This document shows positions 53,825-63,080 of a DNA stretch of 64,000 nucleotides, in pieces. Positions within the stretch are counted from its first letter, which is position 1; the number at the start of each line of letters is the position of its first letter. This DNA is from Gemmatimonadota bacterium (GTDB lineage: Bacteria > Gemmatimonadota > Gemmatimonadetes > Longimicrobiales > Gaopeijiaceae): positions 21,290 through 85,289 of the forward strand of contig JAPPGZ010000061.1 of assembly GCA_028874905.1 (NCBI GenBank). Reading direction: 5' to 3'. The notes under the pieces are model-generated. The model was not told the origin of the DNA, made no database searches, and saw nothing but the letters and a program-made list of their open reading frames with translations. The translations under genes and the position numbers were made by a program.

Positions 53825-54336
53825 TGCCGATCCACGCCGGGCGGGGCCAGTCGCACCTCACGCATCGGCGAGTCGGCGGCCAGTTCCGAGGAACCGGCGT
53901 CGTGTCCGTTGATGCTGAGTATATAGGCGACCACGTCCAGGTAGACCTGCTCGCTCAGACCGCCCGGGTTGTCGTCGGGCATGGTCGAGCGCACAGTCCT
54001 GAAAAAGGAGTATACGGTCCGTCTCCCCCAGTTGGATTGGAAGGTGCGGCCGCGGAATTCGCTCGTGGTGTGGCACTCGGAGCAGACCTCGTCGAACGTC
54101 GTTCTGCCGCGATCCGCCTGAACGCCGCTGAAGATCCCCTCGATGGATGCCTCGGGTGGTTCCACGGAGGTGTTTTCCTGCACGGCCGCTTCGGTCGGAA
54201 CAGGTGTCGCCGGAGGGTCCTGGGGAGTGACCGTTCCCGTGGGCGCCTCCGCCGGGCCGCTGGAAGCGCAGCCTGCCAACGACAGCGTGAAAGCGAGACA
54301 GAGCGCGTTCGCGCCGCGGGCGTGACTGCGTGGCAT
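53821..54336 (-). CDS. Monoheme cytochrome c lipoprotein
   Basis: 171 residues. Lipoprotein signal LSLAGC23, then a Pro/Thr/Glu-rich tether (about 24-70) and a class I cytochrome c domain with CSECH (85-89). Met119 (RSTMPDDNPGG) is the probable sixth ligand, and QVYLDVVAYILSINGHDAG the C-terminal helix. Translationally coupled to the Tat-exported flavoenzyme (4-base overlap), so it is the likely electron acceptor, linking amine oxidation to the respiratory chain. Confidence 0.86.
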   Translation of the reverse strand: MPRSHARGANALCLAFTLSLAGCASSGPAEAPTGTVTPQDPPATPVPTEAAVQENTSVEPPEASIEGIFSGVQADRGRTTFDEVCSECHTTSEFRGRTFQSNWGRRTVYSFFRTVRSTMPDDNPGGLSEQVYLDVVAYILSINGHDAGSSELAADSPMREVRLAPPGVDRQ

Positions 54337-54419
54337 GGACCGGACCGCCTCCTCGGATGTAGTGTATCACTCCGGTGCATCCCACACCGGACTCATTTCT
54401 GAATATAGGGAACCGAATC

Positions 54420-55454
54420 ATGCGGAGCCGAAGCCCTGGGAGGTACCCCCTTTGTTACCATGGCGTGACCGCGTTGGCCGTCACGGTCCTTTCGACGACT
54501 GCGTGCAACGACCGGGACAGCTTGCCGCTGGCCGTCGGGGACGTCAACAGCATCATCGTCACCGCCTCGCCGGAACTGTGGGCGCAGATCGAGCCCGCGC
54601 TGCTGCCCGCCCTGGAAAGGCGGGTATTCACGGTTCGTGACGAGAGGACTTTCAAGGTCACATACCAGACCGCCGACGAGGACGTGTGGTACCGGCTTCG
54701 CCTGCTGAAGCAGCAGCTCGTGATCGGCACGCCGGAGGACCCGTGGATGGTCCCGGCACTTGCCAGGGTGGACGAGCCGATCAGTCCGCCCCGGATACTC
54801 CAGGTGGCGGACGTTTGGGCGCGGGAGCAACTGGTGACGATGGTCGTGCTGCCCGACGCGGCGGATGCTGCCGAGACCGTGACCGGACTGCTCCCCGAGT
54901 TGGCGGAGCAATTCGACAGCCAGTATCGGGACTGGGTGCTGGCCAGGATGTTCACGACCGGACCCGACACGGCGCTGGCCCGAACGCTGCGGGAAGAACA
55001 CCGCTTCAGCCTGGTCGTTCCCGCGGTGTATCAATACAGGATGCTCGACGGGATACACATGTTCCGCAACGACAACCCGGACCCGTCGGAGTTGATTCGT
55101 CAGTTTGCGGTTACCTGGCAGAGTCCGACGATCGAGCTCGATGCCGACGCACTTCTCGAATGGCGGGCGCGAATCGTCGACCAGTACTACGACTATCCGC
55201 AATTCGTGAACCTGAACAGGACCATCGAGTCCAGGGGAACGTTCAGGGGCAATCCGGCTTTCGGCGTGCAGGCCGTGTGGGAGAACCCTCCGGACGAGTA
55301 TCCGGCGGCGGGGCCTTTCATTACGCGCTCGGTGACCTGTGCGGACCAGGATCGGACATACCTGATCGACGCATGGCTCTACGCGCCCGATCGCGAAAAA
55401 TACGAATACATGATCCAGCTGGAGCAGATCCTCGGGTCCTTCCAGTGCACGTGA
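54420..55454 (+). CDS. DUF4837-like lipoprotein
   Basis: 344 residues from ATG 54420 (ATG 54375 lies in a non-signal-like extension). Signal ends STTAC. The opening VNSIIVTASPELWAQIEPAL and RVFTVRDERTFKVTYQ, the paired-domain layout and ITRSVTCADQDRTYLIDAWLYAPDREKYEYMIQLE match the DUF4837 family, common in Bacteroidota and of unknown function. Co-directional with the class C-like hydrolase 26 bases downstream. The region between 54337 and 54419 is short, with no obvious promoter. Confidence 0.75.
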   Translation: MRSRSPGRYPLCYHGVTALAVTVLSTTACNDRDSLPLAVGDVNSIIVTASPELWAQIEPALLPALERRVFTVRDERTFKVTYQTADEDVWYRLRLLKQQLVIGTPEDPWMVPALARVDEPISPPRILQVADVWAREQLVTMVVLPDAADAAETVTGLLPELAEQFDSQYRDWVLARMFTTGPDTALARTLREEHRFSLVVPAVYQYRMLDGIHMFRNDNPDPSELIRQFAVTWQSPTIELDADALLEWRARIVDQYYDYPQFVNLNRTIESRGTFRGNPAFGVQAVWENPPDEYPAAGPFITRSVTCADQDRTYLIDAWLYAPDREKYEYMIQLEQILGSFQCT

Positions 55455-55480
55455 AGACAGAAGCGCCACGGAGACATTTG

Positions 55481-56959
55481 ATGCAACCGCCGAAGCCGTC
55501 CCGGACCGTCCCTCCCACGCACCCCCTCGCCATCTTCGCTGCCGCGGCATCGCTGGCCCTTGGAGCCTGTGGCGGCCAGCCGGACACGGCCGGTTCGGCC
55601 GGCGAGTTCGGGGCCGAGGGCGTGGGCTACGCCAATCCCGACCACGCCGGCCATGTGGCGGCCATCGACGAGATCGTCATGACGCCGATCCGTGAAGGGC
55701 TGATCGCGGGGGCCTCGGTCGCGGTCGTACATGGGGGGGAGCCCGTGGCGTTCCGGGGGTACGGCTGGGCCAATCTGCAACTGGACGTCCCCACGCCGGA
55801 GGACGCGATCTACGAGATCGGCTCGGTCACGAAGCAGTTCACCTCGGTCGCCCTGCTCCAGGCGCAGGAGGCAGGGCTCGTCGACCTGGACGCGGACATG
55901 AGCACCTACCTGCCGGACTTCCCCACCCGGGGGAACAGCATCACCGTGCGGGAGCTCCTCGATCACACGTCCGGGATCCGCGGCTACACCGAAATGGCGG
56001 CCGCCCGGCCCTACTTCGTCCGGCGCGTACCCCGGGACACCTTGCTGGCGCTAATCGGCGAACACCCGTTCGACTTTCCCACGGGAGAGCACGAGATCTA
56101 CAACAACTCGGCCTACTACCTGGCCGGAATGATCCTTGAGGAGGTGACCGGCACCACCTACGAGGACTACATCGAACAGGAAATCTTCGCCGAACTGGGC
56201 ATGGATCGCTCGCACTACTGCAGCGAAACCGAAATCCAGGAGGGCAAGGTGGACGGCTACGACGTCGGTGAGGACGGCCTGGGCAACAAGGGCTTCATCG
56301 TCCACAACATCCCGTTCGCAGCGGGGTCGCTGTGCTCCAGCGCGCGCGACCTGGCCACCTGGCTGGGCGCGCTGCACGGCGGAGAAATACTCGACGACGA
56401 CGCATACGCGCAACTGACCGAGCCCGGCGACCTCAACGACGGCACGAGGATCCGCTACGCCCTCGGCCTCGCGACCAGCGACATCCTCGGACATCGCGCG
56501 CTGCATCATGGCGGCGGCATCAACGGCTTCCTCACCGAATCGCTGCACCTGGTCGACGAGGATCTCACGGTCGTGGTCCTGGTCAATACCGCCGGTCCGC
56601 CCGGTCCAACGGCCCTGGCAGAGCAGATCGTCGAGCTGATGGTCGGCGACGCCACCCCCGCACCGATGGCCTTCGACGGCGACCTCGCCTGGTTCGAGGG
56701 CACCTACTCCGGCCCGGCTCGGGGCGGCCGGGCCGCGCTCCGCATCGCCTCGGACGGTGACGTCCTCACCGCCACCGCCGTGATGATGGGCGATCAGGAT
56801 ATCCCTGAGGACAACCAGGAGGCCGATACCCTGGATTACCACGGCGGCACGACGTTCGGCAACGGGGGCGCGCGCCTGACCTTCGAAGGCGGCGAGGCCA
56901 ACGCGGCCACCCTGCGATGGGACGTGGTGGCGGGATACACCGTCATGTCGAGGCGGTAG
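55481..56959 (+). CDS. Class C beta-lactamase-like serine hydrolase lipoprotein
   Basis: 492 residues. Lipoprotein signal LGAC30. Motifs: SVTK (Ser115-Lys118), YNN (207-209) and HHGGG (342-346). The C-terminal lipocalin-like domain (about 400-492) is common in this class. Cys247 and Cys285 are possible disulfide partners. The gene ends 2 bases before the TTG start of dnaE, and the two lie on the same strand, an unexpected pairing of a periplasmic hydrolase with the replicative polymerase. Substrate unknown; a D-peptide or ester is likely. Confidence 0.87.
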   Translation: MQPPKPSRTVPPTHPLAIFAAAASLALGACGGQPDTAGSAGEFGAEGVGYANPDHAGHVAAIDEIVMTPIREGLIAGASVAVVHGGEPVAFRGYGWANLQLDVPTPEDAIYEIGSVTKQFTSVALLQAQEAGLVDLDADMSTYLPDFPTRGNSITVRELLDHTSGIRGYTEMAAARPYFVRRVPRDTLLALIGEHPFDFPTGEHEIYNNSAYYLAGMILEEVTGTTYEDYIEQEIFAELGMDRSHYCSETEIQEGKVDGYDVGEDGLGNKGFIVHNIPFAAGSLCSSARDLATWLGALHGGEILDDDAYAQLTEPGDLNDGTRIRYALGLATSDILGHRALHHGGGINGFLTESLHLVDEDLTVVVLVNTAGPPGPTALAEQIVELMVGDATPAPMAFDGDLAWFEGTYSGPARGGRAALRIASDGDVLTATAVMMGDQDIPEDNQEADTLDYHGGTTFGNGGARLTFEGGEANAATLRWDVVAGYTVMSRR

Positions 56960-56961
56960 CG

Positions 56962-59900
56962 TTGTCCTTCGTCCACCTTCACACACATTCGGAGTACTCG
57001 CTTCTCGACGGTGCAAACCGCCTGAAGGACCTGGTCCGAAAGGCGTGCGAGTTCGAGATGCCGGCGCTGGCGCTGACCGATCACGGCTGCCTGTACGGCG
57101 CCTGGACCTTCCAGAAGCTGGCGCGCAAGGCGGGGGTCAAGCCGATCATCGGCATGGAAGCGTACGTCGCGCCCGGCGATCGAAGGGAGCGAGCGCGGTC
57201 GGGACAGGGCGGGAAGGCGCACTATCACCTGGTGTTGCTGGCCCGGGACGCGGAGGGCTACCACAACCTCATAAAGCTCTCGTCGATAGGGTACACCGAG
57301 GGCTTTTACTACCGTCCCCGTCTGGACCGGGAGACGCTGGCCCGCCACTCCGATGGGCTCATCGTGAGCTCGGCCTGCATGGCCGGCGAACTGGCGCGGC
57401 ACCTGAACGCCGGCAACGACGACAGTGCCCGCGAAGTGGCGGACTGGTACGCCAACGCATTTCCCGACCGCTACTACCTGGAGGTGCAGGCCCACGGAAC
57501 GCAGGGCCAGGCGGCTCTCAACAAGAAGATCTTCGCCCTCGCTGACGACATGGGGCTTCCCGTCGTCGCAACCAACGACGCCCACTACTTGCAGCCGGAC
57601 CATCACGCGGCCCACGACATCCTCGTGTGCATCGGGACCGCGAAGAACCAGGACGACGAGGGCCGCCTAACATACGACGACGGCCTCTACTTCAAGAGCC
57701 ACGAGGAGATGGCGGCGGCCTTTCCCGATCGGCCGGAAGTGATCGAGAACACCCTGAAGATCGCGGACGAGGTCTCGCTGACCCTGGAGAAGAAATACCA
57801 TCTGCCGCGGTTCCCGTTGCCGGAGCGCTTCAGCGACGACAACGACTACCTGGTGCATCTGGCCGAGGCGGGTGCGAGGGAGCGGTATGCGCCGGAGTCG
57901 CGTGACGACGCCGATTCGGAGGCCGACCCGCTCCCCCGGCACGTCCGTGAGCGGCTCGACTACGAGCTCGCGGTCATTCTCAAGACCGGGTATGCGGGCT
58001 ATTTCCTCATCACATGGGACTTCATTCGCTGGGCGCGCGAGAACGGAATCCCGGTCGGTCCGGGAAGGGGCTCAGCGGCCGGGTCCCTGGTGTCCTACGC
58101 GCTTCGGATCACCGATCTGGACCCGATCGAATACGGTCTCCTGTTCGAACGCTTCCTCAATCCCGAGCGGATCTCGATGCCCGACATCGACATCGATTTC
58201 TGTTACGAGCGCCGGGGTGAGGTGATCGAGTACGTCCGGCGGAAGTACGGTCGTGACGCCGTCGGGCAGATCATCACCTTCGGAACGATGAAGAGCCGGG
58301 CCGTGATCCGTGATGTGGGCCGGGTCCTCGGATTCGACGTGGGCGAGACCGACCGGATCGCAAAGAAGATCCCGAACCAGCCCGGCCAGAGCTATACGGT
58401 GGCCGAGGCGGTGAAGCAGATCCGGGACGTGAAGGCGCTCTACGAATCCGACGACCGTCACAGGAAGCTGTTCGACTACTCGATCACCCTGGAGGGTCTT
58501 TCGCGCCACGCATCGGTGCACGCCGCCGGAGTGGTGATCGCGCCAGGTCCGCTGAGCGACTACGTGCCGATCTGCACGCAGGGCAAGGGAAGCAGGAACG
58601 GGGGCGGCGGCAGGATGAGCGCCACCGGTTCCGAGGACGGGCCCGACATCGTCACGCAGTACGACATGAACTGCCTCGAGGATGCCGGGATGCTCAAGAT
58701 GGACTTCCTGGGCCTCAAGACGCTCACGGTGATCCACGACGCCGTGAGGGCGGTTAAGGATCGCCTGGGCCAGTTCCGCCACCCCGGGACGGCCACCGTA
58801 TACGAGTCCGACGCGATGGACGACGTGCCGCTCGACGAGGTGGAAGTCTATCGCATGCTTGCCAGCGGCGGCACGTCGGGCGTCTTCCAGTTCGAATCCA
58901 ACCTGGCCCTGGACAAGCTGCGCGCCATGCGCTGCGATCGCTTCGACGACCTGGTGGCGACCAACGCGCTGATCCGGCCCGGGCCCCTCGACTCGGGCAT
59001 GACCGACAAGTACATCCAGCGCAAGCTTGGCCGTGAGCCGGTGTCGTACCCCGCCCCCGGACTGGAGCACATCCTCGAGCCCACCTACGGCATCATCGTG
59101 TACCAGGAGCAGGTGATGCTGATTGCCAACGACCTCGCGGGCTATTCGCTGGCGGAAGCGGACGTGCTGCGCAAGGCGATGGGGAAGAAGGACGCAGAGT
59201 TGATTCGGGCGGAACTGGACCGCTTCCAGGCCAGGCTCGCCGAACGGGGATTGCCGCGGCCTACCGCCGCCGGGCTCGCGGGGCAGATCGAGACCTTCGG
59301 CCGGTACGGCTTCAACAAATCCCATTCTGTCGCGTATTCGCTGCTTTCGTACAAGACGGCATGGCTGAAGCGCTACTACCCGGCCGAGTTCATGGCCGCG
59401 CTGCTCTCGTCCGTCCTGGACAAGACGGACGATGTGGTGAAGTACATCGGCGAATGCAGGGATCTGGGCCGGTATCACCCCGCGCTCGAAGACGGTCTTG
59501 TAGTCCTGGCTCCCGACGTGAACGAGAGTGGCTGGAAGTTCACGGTTGTAGGACCCGGCACGATCCGGTTCGGGCTCGGAGCGGTGCGCGGTGTCGGCGC
59601 CGCCGCCGTACAGTCGATCCTCGGCGCGCGTTCACAGGGGGGGGCGTTCGGGAGCCTCTTCGACTTCCTGAAGCGGATCGACCTGCGGGCCGTCAACAAG
59701 CGGGCGTGCGAAGCGCTGATCGCGTCCGGTGCGCTCGACTCATGTGGGCATCGTGCCCAGCTTCTGGCCGGTCTCGACGCTGCGTATGGCGAAGTCATGG
59801 CCCGCCTGCAGGAAGCCGAGCTCGGCCAGGGGTCGCTGTTCGGCGGCGGCGGTCTGGAGCGACCCGTCCCCGCGCTCCCCACCGTGCCCGAATGGAGCGA

Positions 59901-60543
59901 CCGGGAACGCCTGACCCGTGAGAAGGAAGCGCTCGGCTTCTTCATATCGGGGCACCCGCTCGACCGTTACCGTGAAATCGCCCAGGCGTTCGACGCGGTG
60001 GGAGCGCTGAAGGCGAGGATGGGCGAGTCGGTCGAGATGGCCTGCGTCGTTACCGCCGTTGCGCGCCAGGTGTCCCGCCGTGACGGTTCGGAGTGGGCGA
60101 AGATCACCATCGAGGGCTTTCACGGCACTGCTACGGTCCTCGCGTTCAAGGACGTATGGCAGAGCTACAAGGGCACGGTGGAGACGGACGCCGTCGTGCT
60201 GCTGCGCGGCAAGGTAAGCGACCGCGACCGCGATGAAGGAGATCCCCCGGTCTTCCTCGATTCCGCCGAGCCCCTTGGGCACGTGCGTGGCAGCGGGCGT
60301 CTGGCCGTGCGAATCGACCTCGGCGGGCACGACTCGCTGGCGGACGACGCGTTCGCATGCGCCCGGGCAGTTGTTGACGCACACCCCGGAGTCGCCCCCG
60401 TCGAGGTCGTGCTCACCGAGTCGAACGGATCGGGCGCGCCACGCTTGAGGTCGCGTTCGCTGAGGGTTGCGCCGGACCGTGAGACCATCCGGGCCCTCGA
60501 GGAGGTCTTTGGCAAGGGACGAGTGGGCTTGGCGAAAGTATGA
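56962..60543 (+). CDS. dnaE: DNA polymerase III alpha subunit
   Basis: 1193 residues from a TTG at 56962, giving the classic N-terminus MSFVHLHTHSEYSLLDGA; no ATG or GTG fits in this frame. Domains in order: PHP (residues 1-about 280), polymerase palm with PGRGSAAGSLVSYAL and the catalytic Asp408/Asp410 in PDIDIDF and Asp581 in KMDFLGLKTL, fingers, a tandem helix-hairpin-helix region, and an OB-fold near the C-terminus (AKITIEGFHGTATVLAFKD). The PHP metal ligands (HLHTH, LTDHG, GMEAYV, TNDAHY) look intact, unlike E. coli. This is the replicative polymerase, or one of two if a dnaE2 exists elsewhere. Confidence 0.97.
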   Translation: MSFVHLHTHSEYSLLDGANRLKDLVRKACEFEMPALALTDHGCLYGAWTFQKLARKAGVKPIIGMEAYVAPGDRRERARSGQGGKAHYHLVLLARDAEGYHNLIKLSSIGYTEGFYYRPRLDRETLARHSDGLIVSSACMAGELARHLNAGNDDSAREVADWYANAFPDRYYLEVQAHGTQGQAALNKKIFALADDMGLPVVATNDAHYLQPDHHAAHDILVCIGTAKNQDDEGRLTYDDGLYFKSHEEMAAAFPDRPEVIENTLKIADEVSLTLEKKYHLPRFPLPERFSDDNDYLVHLAEAGARERYAPESRDDADSEADPLPRHVRERLDYELAVILKTGYAGYFLITWDFIRWARENGIPVGPGRGSAAGSLVSYALRITDLDPIEYGLLFERFLNPERISMPDIDIDFCYERRGEVIEYVRRKYGRDAVGQIITFGTMKSRAVIRDVGRVLGFDVGETDRIAKKIPNQPGQSYTVAEAVKQIRDVKALYESDDRHRKLFDYSITLEGLSRHASVHAAGVVIAPGPLSDYVPICTQGKGSRNGGGGRMSATGSEDGPDIVTQYDMNCLEDAGMLKMDFLGLKTLTVIHDAVRAVKDRLGQFRHPGTATVYESDAMDDVPLDEVEVYRMLASGGTSGVFQFESNLALDKLRAMRCDRFDDLVATNALIRPGPLDSGMTDKYIQRKLGREPVSYPAPGLEHILEPTYGIIVYQEQVMLIANDLAGYSLAEADVLRKAMGKKDAELIRAELDRFQARLAERGLPRPTAAGLAGQIETFGRYGFNKSHSVAYSLLSYKTAWLKRYYPAEFMAALLSSVLDKTDDVVKYIGECRDLGRYHPALEDGLVVLAPDVNESGWKFTVVGPGTIRFGLGAVRGVGAAAVQSILGARSQGGAFGSLFDFLKRIDLRAVNKRACEALIASGALDSCGHRAQLLAGLDAAYGEVMARLQEAELGQGSLFGGGGLERPVPALPTVPEWSDRERLTREKEALGFFISGHPLDRYREIAQAFDAVGALKARMGESVEMACVVTAVARQVSRRDGSEWAKITIEGFHGTATVLAFKDVWQSYKGTVETDAVVLLRGKVSDRDRDEGDPPVFLDSAEPLGHVRGSGRLAVRIDLGGHDSLADDAFACARAVVDAHPGVAPVEVVLTESNGSGAPRLRSRSLRVAPDRETIRALEEVFGKGRVGLAKV

Positions 60544-60614
60544 ATTCGCTCCGCGCAGGATCCGTAGGGAGTAGCGGAACGACCGCACTACGTCCGTCAA
60601 GAGAGAGACGAAGC

Positions 60615-62077
60615 ATGAGAACACTGTTGATTTGCACGACCACCGCGCTCGCGCTGCTCGGCACGCAGCCTCAGGCGCAGGGCCAGGAGACGGAGCAACG
60701 GACCGCCGACCCGTCCGAGTTCGCAGGCAACTGGGTGGGTTCACTGAGCGTGGGGACGGTGCAGTTGCGCATGCGCTTCGAAATCGGCGAGAGCGGGGGA
60801 GAGCTGACCGCCAGCGTCTTCTCGCTGGATCAGGGCAATGCCCAGGTGCCCGTCGAGTCGGTGACACTGACAGGCGCCACGATGACCATTGCGATGCCGG
60901 TGGCGGGGGCCACGTACGAGGGCACGCTTTCGGCCGACGGGAACAGCATCGAGGGATCTTTCGCGCAGATGGGCAGTACACTGACCCTGATTCTGGAGCG
61001 AACCGACGCGGAAGAGACGGAGGCACGGCGTCCCCAGGATCCGGTCGAACCGCTTCCCTACCTGTCGGAAGATGTCAGCTATCCCAACCCGGACGGCGGC
61101 CACACTCTGGCGGGAACCTTCACCCGTCCTGAATCCGGCGGCCCCTTCGCGGCCGTGATCCTGATCTCGGGATCGGGTCCCCAGGACCGGGACGAGGCCC
61201 TGCTGGGACACCGTCCCTTCCTGGTACTGTCCGACCACCTTACGCGTCGCGGGATCGCGGTCCTGCGCTTCGACGATCGCGGCGTCGGCGAATCCACGGG
61301 CAACTCGCGGCCGCCACCTCACGCGACTTCGCCTCGGATGTGCTGGCCGGCGTCGCGTACCTCAGGACCCGGGACGATGTGGATCCGGGTGCGATCGGAT
61401 TGGCCGGACATTCAGAAGGGGGCCTGATCGCACCCATGGTGGCCGTCGAGTCCGATGATGTCGCCTATATCGTGCTGATGGCGGGGCCGGGCGTGAACGG
61501 CGAACGGATCCTCTACGCGCAGGGGGAGCTGATCGCACGGGCGAATGGCGCCTCGGACCGGGCGATCGCCCAGAACCAGGAACTACAGCGCGCGATGTTC
61601 GAGGTCCTCAAGACGGAACCCGATGCGGAGCGCGCCGCGGAAGCGCTCACCGAAATGGTGCGCACGGCCCTTGAGGAAGCAAGCGACGAGGTGCGCGCGC
61701 AGTCCGGGATCACCGACGACGCTGCGCTCGACGGTGCGGTGGCAGCCCAGGTCCAGAGCGTGAACACGCCATGGTTCCGCTACTTCCTGACCTACGAACC
61801 CGCGGGATCGATCGAACGGGTCACGGTGCCGGTTCTGGCAATCAACGGCGAAAACGACCTGCAAGTGCCCTACGAGGAGAACTTGCGCGAAATCGAAGCG
61901 GCGCTCCGGCGCGGCGGGAACACGCAGTACGAAATCCACGCACTGCCCGGCCTCAATCACCTGTTCCAGCACTCCGACACCGGGTCGCCGACCGAGTACC
62001 AGGCGATCGAGGAGACCTGGTCGGTCGAGGTCATGGAGCTCATCGCCGATTGGATTCTGGAGACCGTGGAGGGCTAG
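60615..62077 (+). pseudogene. Alpha/beta hydrolase with frameshift
   Basis: Translation from ATG 60615 gives a signal peptide, a beta-barrel-like N-domain (FAGNWVGSLSVGTVQLRM to about 135), then YPNPDGGHTLAGTF, LISGSGPQDRDEALLGHRPF and FDDRGVGESTGN, after which the frame degenerates. The next frame supplies AAATSRDFASDVLAGVAYL and the nucleophile GLAGHSEGGLIAPMV, NGENDLQVPY (Asp) and GLNHLFQ (His). One base is missing near 61305 (AAC-TC-GCG where AAC-TTC-GCG is expected), and restoring it yields a continuous 487-residue hydrolase of the secreted BAAT/dienelactone-like type. Either a true frameshift or an assembly error. Confidence 0.82.
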
Positions 62078-62107
62078 CAGCCGTGGACGAACCCCCCCGG
62101 CATTCGG

Positions 62108-62992
62108 CTAGCCGCCAAACCGGGAGGTTCGCAGCCGCTCCGCCCGCGTCCACAATCCGGGTGCACCCAGCGCTCCCGCCAGGTCCCGAAAGCCATCGGC
62201 GGCGCCCCGCCACTCGAGTTCATCCACGTCGTCGAAGAGGGCCGCGCTGTCGCGCAGCGTAGCGAGGTCGCGGAACAGGAAGGCCGCGGCCCTGTTCGCC
62301 CTCAGTGACTCCGCCAGCCGTTTCGCCCCCCGCACCTTGACGTCCCAGCGGATGGGGTGCCCCGGGATGTTCTCCAGGTGACCGTAGCGGGCCAGCATCG
62401 TCGCAGTTGACTTCGCCCCCCACCCCGGAACGCCCGGGAACCCGTCTGCACTGTCCCCGACCAGCGCCAGGTAGTCGGGGATGCTCGCGGGGGCTACGCC
62501 AAACCTGGCGATGACGCCACCCTCGTCGCGCACTTCGTTCCTCCGGCGGTCCAGCTGCACGACGCGGTCGCCAACCACGCATTGGGCCAGGTCCTTGTCG
62601 GGAGTGCAGATGAGCACCTGCTCCACCCTCGGGTCGCGGCGAGCCCGAGCCGCGCCCGACGCGAGGCCGTCATCCGCCTCCAGGTCTTTCATCGGCCAGA
62701 CGGGCACGCCCATCGCCGTGAGTGCATCTTCCAGAGGGTGGAACTGGGCCAGCAGCGCGGGATCGATCCCCTCGCCGGTCTTGTAGCCGGGCCAGAGGTC
62801 GTTGCGGAACGACTCGATCACATGATCGGTCGCGACCGCCATGTGAGTGGCTCCCCGTTCCAACATGCCGAGCAGCGAGGCGATCACGCCACGCATGCCT
62901 CCCACCTCCCGGCCCGCCGAGTCCGTCGCGGAAGGTGCGCCGAAGTGGTGCCGGAAGAGTTCGTAGGTGCCGTCTACGAGGTGGATGTTCAA
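62108..62992 (-). CDS. 5'-3' exonuclease / FEN-like (PolA N-terminal domain family)
   Basis: About 294 residues from a TTG at 62992 (MNIHLVDGTYELFRHHF); an ATG at 63082 would overlap the divergent peptidase start. FEN-like acidic cluster: VDGTYELFR, ATDHVIESFRNDLWPGYK, EADDGLASG, TPDKDLAQCV, and the helix-hairpin-helix VGDSADGFPGVPGWGAKSTATMLARYG. It matches stand-alone homologs of the 5' nuclease domain of DNA polymerase I and probably removes RNA primers or 5' flaps. Gap of 30 bases to the frameshifted hydrolase. Confidence 0.87.
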   Translation of the reverse strand: MNIHLVDGTYELFRHHFGAPSATDSAGREVGGMRGVIASLLGMLERGATHMAVATDHVIESFRNDLWPGYKTGEGIDPALLAQFHPLEDALTAMGVPVWPMKDLEADDGLASGAARARRDPRVEQVLICTPDKDLAQCVVGDRVVQLDRRRNEVRDEGGVIARFGVAPASIPDYLALVGDSADGFPGVPGWGAKSTATMLARYGHLENIPGHPIRWDVKVRGAKRLAESLRANRAAAFLFRDLATLRDSAALFDDVDELEWRGAADGFRDLAGALGAPGLWTRAERLRTSRFGG

Positions 62993-63080
62993 GGGCGGGA
63001 CGCGTACTATGCTGGGGCTGACCGGTGCAAGATTCCCACAGTCGCTTTCCGCCGTACCGAGCGCAACAAGGAGCCGTTCC

